A stretch of 64,000 bases of DNA from Motacilla alba alba. Lineage: Eukaryota; Chordata; Aves; Passeriformes; Motacillidae. A program made the translations under genes and the position numbers. Below are positions 56,940 to 64,000 of this stretch, piece by piece. The DNA is taken from assembly GCF_015832195.1 (NCBI RefSeq), contig NC_052031.1:11967850-12031849 (forward strand), written 5' to 3'. Position 1 is the stretch's first letter. The number at the start of each line of letters is the position of its first letter. The notes beneath the pieces are model-generated. The model ran no database searches and had not been told where the DNA came from. It saw nothing but the letters and a program-made list of their open reading frames with translations.

Positions 56940-57860
56940 CTGTTGAAGACTTTGCTATTAAAAGCCTTCTGAAAATGTCAGTATACTAACCAGATCACAT
57001 TAATCTATATAGTCATTGAGAGCTCCAGTGACCTGCAATAGATCTGTGAGGAATGGCTTCCCTCTACAATACCACACTGACCCTTTCCCACTATATCATC
57101 ATTATCCATGTGCCAGCTAAGCCTCACCATCCTTATTGCTTCCTTCCATCTGCTCAATTGAACACGAGACCCGCTTGGTTACTTGCCAAGACTGTTCTTA
57201 AAGACTGGTGTCACACTTGCCACTTCCTGTTCCTTTGAAATTCAGCAATTTACTGATTTAGGCAGTAGATTATATCCTATAGCTACTACTTGAACAGCTT
57301 CATATCCAAATTCCTTTAGAACTGAGGATAAAAGTCATCTGCTTCTGGTGGTGTCTCACTATCTGTTTCATCAGTCTGCTATAAAATCTTTGCCATGGAC
57401 CCTGCTGTTGGAGTCAGTTCCTCACTCAACCCTGCAGTGAGCAGACCCTCTGCAGGAGTTTTGCTGCCCTCCTCTTCAGTGAAAATTGATGAAAAGAATT
57501 AATCTGTTTTCTGCAGTCTTTTCTACCTTGTGCCCAAACTGTCTTTTGAGATCTGACAGACTCCATGCCTATGGTGTGCTTGAAAATGTCTTCTTAGATC
57601 TTACATTTCAGCATTTTTCCTCCTCAAAATCTTTTTGTGGTTTCATCTTTATCTTGTTGGAGTTTATGTTCTTTTCTCTTTTGCTGTGTGGATGCAACTT
57701 TGGATGAAGGAATCTCCATGCTCAGGTTTCTCTGTTGGATCTATAAAATCAGCTTGTCACACCTTGAAGTTGCTTTGCTTTTGCCTGATAAGAACTGCCA
57801 GAGACCATCAAGAAGATACCAGAATATTTTCTTCTTCCTTTTCATAGTCTCTATTGGTTC
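56940..57860 (-). mobile_element. Diverged ancient CR1-type LINE fragment (antisense)
   Basis: The + strand follows, in order, the antisense consensus of old amniote CR1-like elements as I remember it: AAAAGCCTTCTGAAAATGTC, ACCACACTGACCCTTTCCC, TTAAAGACTGGTGTCACACTT, CCTTTAGAACTGAGG...CATCTGCTTCTGGTGGTG, and GAAAAGAATTAATCTGTTTTC. High divergence and many stops show a long-dead copy. Ends and subfamily are uncertain. Confidence 0.5.
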
Positions 57861-58396
57861 CCATCCCTGATTGGAATGGTGGAATAGATGTTATTAATAT
57901 TACATTATGCCACAATGAGTTATCCTACCTCTGTTTTAAAAAAGTAATAGTGTATCTAATACAGCAGGGCAGTGCAATTTCCTTTTATTGTTAACAGCTT
58001 TATTTCACATATTCATGGATTATTTTGCAGCAATGTTGTGAAAGGCATCAAGTGTACTGTCGTACCAGAAATCCACTGCTGTCTTTTCAGCCCTCATGAC
58101 TGGAAACTCCATTTTCCCCTCTTGCTCACCCCACTCTTAGCAAACAATCGGGCATGCACATTGTCCTCTTTCCAAGATCTCTTTCCCAAACAGCACTACT
58201 GTTCCTCTCTCTCAGGGAAAGGTGAAAAAGTAAAAAGAAAAAAGTAGAGCTCCTGCTGAGGAGTGTTGTGAAGGCCTTTTCTTGTTCTGCACCATGTCCT
58301 GTGGACCCTCTTTCCCCCTTCTTTTGGGCAGGACTCAAGACCATCTCTCTGTGGGGACAAAGGGCCCAGCATTTCCAGGGGTGAGAAGCCCCAACT

Positions 58397-58459
58397 GCTT
58401 ATATAGCTGGCTGGCCACAGAAAAAAACACTTTTTCACGCCAAACTTTTATGTGATTGG
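58397..58459 (-). promoter_or_regulatory. Possible promoter-like CCAAT/TATA pair on the minus strand
   Basis: Read on the minus strand, AACCAATCAC (58455-58459 holds the CCAAT core) is followed about 50 nt downstream by TATATAAGC (58397-58405). The spacing is typical of a simple polymerase II or LTR promoter. No gene or LTR termini are apparent nearby, so this may be chance in AT-rich sequence. Confidence 0.25.
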
Positions 58460-60029
58460 TTCAAAAGTAGCGTGGGACATGTTATTGTAGTTCCCCCAAA
58501 GAGAGATACCATGTCTCATGCTGTGATATCCAAGCTGACATACCTAAAATGCACTGGAGGGAGTCCAAGATTACCAAAACCCCACAGCTTTGCTCAGGCT
58601 GAGTATTACACCTGGGATTTCCATTCTCTGCTGTGAGGAGATTTGCACAGCACAGATCCAGCCTGTGCCTAACTCCAGGCAATGATACTGGAGCTTGACA
58701 GCACTTGGAAATTCACCAAAATAGATACTCTGGAATTGCCTTTTGGTCTCCAAGTACAGACATTTTTTCAGCCTTTTGGACCAATTGACAGCAACAACCA
58801 CAACAAATAACATGTAGAAATGTTTCAGTTATAAAAATAGAATGCTCATATAAAAATAATTAAATGTGATTTGTCTCTTTCCTGAGGTTTAATTAAAAAA
58901 TGCATTAAAAAATGACAGATAGCAATGCCCTCCACATGAATCATTTGAGGCTGCTTTTATCATTAGATTTACCATGGACTGAAAATGTGCATACACAATT
59001 AATTTAATTTCATGCAGCTGGGAACCACGCACCTGCTTAGAGACTGTTCCTTACGCACCAGCGGAGGCAAACCTACACAAGGCTCTCATCCGTAGTTTAA
59101 AAGCACACTCAAGCAAGGAAAACCTCTTTACTACATTAAAGCTATATGTGTTTCCCTTCTGGTTCACCCTGCTTCTGAAACTCTGTTTGTGTGTATGGTT
59201 GGCTTTTTTTAACAAGACCAGTAATAATTGCTTTAAAATAGGGCCAGAACAAAGGCTCTGCAGATAAACCCACATGTACTTGAGGCACTTTATTCTAATG
59301 ATTTGGAGAAGCTTTACAATTTTCTTTCTAATTAACCTATCAATAGCAATGTTACTTAAACATTCCTTAGGAATATTATCTTCTCATTATTGCCAGAAAA
59401 CATGTTGCCCAATTTTATAGCTCAGTTGTTCTTACACATGGATGGAGCATCTGAATTAACTTGAACTGAAACAGATTTTGTAAAGAAACATTTTCCATAC
59501 ACACAAACTACTTTCATAATTGCAAATAAACCATTAATATACAAATTTTAAAACATTAAGGGGTTGAAGCATTCAGTGTTTACTTTGTGCTTTCACATTG
59601 TAAGAATATAATAGAGGAGCGTTCTGCTTACCAAGTGGCATTGGGTTAGGAGGAGAGCCAGTGGGTTTGGGTAGGTATTTATCCCTAACAGCATGGAAAC
59701 TCAGCAAGGGTCATATTCTTCAGGAAGAAAGAAACACAACTCAAAACCAATGTGAATAAAATGTCCAGATGCATAGCTGCAAAGAACACGTTTCTTCAGA
59801 ATAAATACAGCTTGGGCAGCAGCCAGACAGGCTTCCCAGGCTGTCTCGCCAACGTGCTTCACCCTTCAGCTGAGAACATCTGGAGAACACAAAGGTAGAT
59901 CACTCCTGCTTTGTAGTCTTTGCTGGAGATCACCAGAAAGGTTAAAAAGCAGAGCTGATGCCAGCCTGGGGAGTGTCCACATGCAGGGCTTGCCTGTTGG
60001 GGCTGGGGAAGGGTACATGTATCTGTTTC

Positions 60030-61090
60030 ACGTGTTTAAAGAAACATCAAGAACCGGAAAAAGAGAGGTCTACTGCCTAGTGAGAATGTGGAGATGGCTG
60101 AAATAGTCAGTGTTTCCTTTGTATCAGTCTCCATTGAGATGTTCACAAAAACGTCAACAAAGAAATTAGTATAAATCAGAATAAGGAGAAAACTGCTTAA
60201 AGCATACTCAGATTCAAGTTTGCAGAACTTGCTGATCTTCATGCATGCTCAATGACTAAGGTAAGGAAATTTATAGACTATTAGTAATTATGTCTAAAAA
60301 TTCATGGAGGACAAGAAAGTCAGACTAGAGAAAGTAGAACATATATCCTATTTTTAAAGTCAAATAAATAAAATTTCCTTTAATTTTTGTGCTCAGAAAT
60401 AATCTGTGACAAGTTACCAAAAAGTTGAGAAAGTTCACTGGCATGTGGATTGTGGAAAGCAAATCTTGTCACACCAGTCTAATTTTCCTTTCTTATGTCT
60501 GATTTTCATTCTTATTCCTATGTGGAAAAAGGGGGAGGAGAATGTACAATCTTCCTTTCACCTTTCAAAACTACCTTCTATGAAATTCACATAAAAAGGT
60601 TGAGGCCCTAGGTGGAGTCTCTTTTTACATGGTTACTGACAATAATTCCTCTCAAAGGCTGCTCTCAGTGATTTTCTCCTTAACAGTAATTACAAGTGTC
60701 ATTCTGAGGTGTCTGGGATGAAGCCAACTCAGTCCAATATGCCATTAATAATTGGAGACCTACTGATAAATAATAAAATAAAATTTGCTGATGCCAGTGT
60801 GTCACTATTCATAGGGAGTTTAAAAAGACTTTGAGAAACAGACTGTTTCAAAATAAAAATTTTGTACTAAAGCAGTCAATCTGATAAAAGTCACTGAGGT
60901 GCACAGTGCTCAGTTTAGGGCAGAGAAATCAGATGCACAATGATAAATGTGAGATAACTGCTCAGAATCCAAACTGACCACAGGTTGCAAATCTGATGTG
61001 TTACAAAAAGGCAAAGAATTTGTTCTGTGAACATTATTAGTAAATGTGGAAAGAATGTTATCATTTTGATCTGTTCTACCTACCCTCCCA
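60030..61090 (+). mobile_element. Diverged ancient CR1-type LINE fragment (sense)
   Basis: Successive phrases resemble old CR1 internal sequence: GAGGTCTACTGCCTAGTGAG, CAGTGTTTCCTTTGTATCAG, CAAATCTTGTCACACCAGTC, AATCAGATGCACAATGATAA and ACCACAGGTTGCAAATCTGA. The order is collinear over about 1 kb, but divergence is high and coding is destroyed. It may extend a little beyond 61090. Confidence 0.45.
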
Positions 61091-62371
61091 CGTTCCTAAT
61101 ATCTTCAGTTTGGACACTGTGAACAGATATGGAAGGATCCAGAAGAGAAGCGTAGAGAAATGCTGTGTGGTATAAACTGCAGGAATCATCTTTTGAGCCT
61201 AAAAAGAGAAATGAGGATCCCATGTAACAGACTCTGATTTTATGTTTCCAATTAGCCCTGGCCTCACCTTGGTGTATCTTCAATATGTGGGTATATCTAA
61301 GATCCTCTTTAAAAAAATCACTGGATTTAGAAATGACAGAAATAGCTCCACAAATCTAAAAATTTATTCCAGAATAGAAAAGTTGAGGGAGAAAGCAACT
61401 TTGAATGCCTGGACAAAGAGAGCACATAGAGCAAGGTTTTCTCCCATATCAGCCATAAGAAAATCTACATCATGGAGGGGAAGGAAGGGAAGGTTATCAA
61501 GGTTTAACTGCAGGAAAAAACCAAGAATTGTACCTTACTGACACAGGGGGAACAGCTCCTCAGCCACGGTTTTCTCTTTGTATGAATTTCCACATTTGAA
61601 TGCAAAGTCTAATTGAAGCTTTTCTCGAGGTAAGAGTGTTGACAACTTTTCTATGTTGTTTTCTCATCTAATCAGAGCTGGGCTTGTGCTGCAAAGGCTG
61701 TATAATTCAGCTGTACATCAGTCAGCCACAAGACACAAAAGCAAGGAACACAATTAACCCACTGCTCCTGCAACTATTCATTATAGCTCTGGTCTCACCC
61801 TTTCTGATGTAGATTTCAGAGCACCTAATTTTTGCAAACTTGTTTCTCTCCCCTCCTTCAGTCACATAACCAAGATGCTAGCCCTTTTTGTAAGCTTTCT
61901 CAGGTTGTTTGCACATAATATTTTAGAAGAACAGGAAATACCAAATCAACTACAATATTTTATTATGAAAGAAAATACCAAATGAGCTGCCTGCTGCCTA
62001 CAGAGAAAATAAATTGTGAATTCACACAAATACAGAAAAGGTTACATTAATACAAGATAGCTCCTGCATAGTGACCAGTGAAAACAGAAGGAAGGCAAAC
62101 AGCAAGGGGAAAATGTGACATTAACTTAACCTTTTTACATATTAAACTGTGTTAAAATCTTTCTGTCTGTCTGCTCTGGAGTGCAGAGGATTTTATTTGA
62201 AGGACTGTATATTCTTAAGCAGCTTCCAGTACTAATTTTAAAAGCTATTCATCAAGGAGTGTTAAAAACACTTCTTTCATTTGATCTAATCTGGCACTTC
62301 TCTCAAGATATGCTAACAAGAACATTTTAAATACCTTCTGCAAAATATGGTCTACCCAGGCAATGTACCAC

Positions 62372-62391
62372 AAAAAAAAAAAAAAAAAAAA
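62372..62391. repeat. A20 homopolymer
   Basis: Twenty consecutive A residues preceded by CAC. No retroposon body was recognised upstream. Confidence 0.9.
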
Positions 62392-64000
62392 GCGCAAAAG
62401 CTGTCCTCAAGCATTCTGAAAACCTGACTTTACTTTTACAGGATTTCTATGGGGTTTAATTGTTTCATGACATTTAGAAACAGGTTTTCCCAACATCATT
62501 GAATTTTTCCTGTATTTGGCCTGACTAACATCCTTGTGAGGATGCTACAAATCCATCCTCTGTCTCTGTTTCAGGAGTGGTAACACAGATTTTCTCTTTT
62601 TGCTCCAAGTGTGTGAACCAACTGCATTCTCCAGAAGTCTGGGGGATGCAGAGAGCCCTGTATGGCCAGACCTGGGGGACATCTCACCGTGATCCAGAGA
62701 GCACCTGTGTCGTGTGTCAGTGTGGCCTGAAGGCTGTCAGAAATATTTTAAATTTTGCACTGCATGGTACAACCAAATGAATTTTTTTTAGAGAGAAAAT
62801 CAGCTGAGGAAGAAATTTGCACTGCAAAAATAATCCTGCACAAAATAATTCTGATTTTTTTCCCCACTGTTAATACTGCAGCATTTACAAAGTGTAACAG
62901 CAAAGCTAATAGGTTTTAATTGGATCAATGGCTTTTCAGTTACACAAAGTATCAGCATAGATTGCATACAAGATCCTGGGACAATGCAGCTCCTATTGAC
63001 AAATAAGAATTCTATGAATTCCTATTGAGAGGCACTGTCATAGTACTTCCACTAGCATTCTTTCTGTCTCTGAGCAAAAGTAGGACTAGATAACTTCTTG
63101 ACATCCTTTCCTTTGATGCTAGGAGTTGTATTGACATTTCATATTGTGCACATTTATTTGGTAAATACTATATTTCAAACTCAGGAAAGAAGGAAAACCT
63201 CTGAAGGATTACACTCTGAGCTGACAGAAGTACAATTGGAGCAAAGAAAACATACAAAATAGAAGATATTTCAATGTCCAAGGCCAGCTAAGAGCTGGTT
63301 TTGTTAAGACAGTCTTGTAAGAGGGAAAGAAAGTGTGTGTCACCTTGAAGTCTGTATAATCTCCTCTCTAGGATGTGTAGGCATTGTTGTTTTAGTGTGG
63401 TGAAAACACACTGTGAGGAACCTGAAGGTGAACAGTGAGGCAGGTAAGATCCTACTGAGCAAATGTTTTCCTCTGGCACTGACAGATGATTGTGCTGACC
63501 CCCTCACCTGAGACTCTCATGCCCTACTCTTGGCTGCCATGCCCTGGACCTGCACCTCTGCCAGCACCAGGAGATCATCCCTCCTTCTGGGTTTCACTAA
63601 GGCTGCCCTTCCTAGGGGGCTGGGAGGCTTCTGCAAGATGCAAATCCCAAAGGCTGTGGTGCTGCTTACAGGAGGCTCATGTGTCACCTCCCTGTGTTGC
63701 TGGTTCCAAGCTCCCACAAAGGGGTCTCACTGCAGTCTGTGCAGCACTGCTCCCGGCATTGCTCTCAGCTGCTCTGGCCAGGCACAGCAGAAAGCAACTG
63801 CTCCCCTACTGAAGGAGAAGGCTTACAGCATGGAAAGCCAGCCAAAACCAAAACATGCAGGCAAAGCCAAGGAAGTTGGGATGGATGGGATGTGCAGACA
63901 TCAGTGCCACGTTTAACTGCTGTAGAAAAAGAGCAGAAAAATAATCATGAAGCCAGCTCTAACTGGAAATCTGGCCAGGAGATGAGTGGCAGAAATCTAT

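Overview
The window looks like nuclear DNA from a bird. It is AT-rich and intron-dominated, carries several CR1 retrotransposon copies (one with the typical CR1 3' tail of ATTCTATGA-like repeats) and has one short solitary LTR with 6-bp target duplications. The LTR's 3' part resembles LTRs I associate with songbirds, so a passerine is my best guess, but this rests on memory and not on a search. No bacterial, plasmid, phage or CRISPR features are present.

The whole window lies inside one gene read on the + strand: MAGI2 (S-SCAM/ARIP1), a multi-PDZ MAGUK scaffold of synapses and the podocyte slit diaphragm. Nine well-supported coding exons lie at 1345-1534, 11724-11765, 17002-17093, 22755-22947, 26004-26252, 38937-39122, 42725-42899, 45533-45773 and 46996-47139. 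Their splice phases join without a frame break. They give 504 codons with the 42-nt exon and 490 without it. In order they encode the linker after PDZ2, PDZ3 (two exons), a linker, PDZ4 (two exons), two low-complexity Pro/Gln-rich linker exons, and the first half of PDZ5. The 5' part of the gene (PDZ0, guanylate kinase-like, WW, PDZ1-2) and the 3' end (rest of PDZ5, C-terminal tail) lie outside the window.

Two splicing observations stand out. The 42-nt alternative exon, which adds about 14 residues just before PDZ3, has a non-canonical GC donor. In the next-but-one intron, a GC-rich block at 23920-24006 has every mark of an unannotated 87-nt in-frame cassette exon: branch-point-like motif, polypyrimidine tract, AG acceptor, GT donor, matching phase 1-1 and an open frame.

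The rest is intron. Regions 1-1344, 1535-11723, 11766-17001, 17094-22754, 26253-38936, 39123-42724, 42900-45532, 45774-46995 and 47140-64000 hold CR1 fragments, which are recent at about 18.3, 32.6-33.9 and 41.6-42.4 kb and older at about 8.5, 14.7, 35.4, 57 and 60-61 kb. They also hold the solo LTR nested in the 32.6-33.9 kb CR1, microsatellites, homopolymers and a few short perfect inverted repeats. I found no tRNA, rRNA or independent protein-coding gene.
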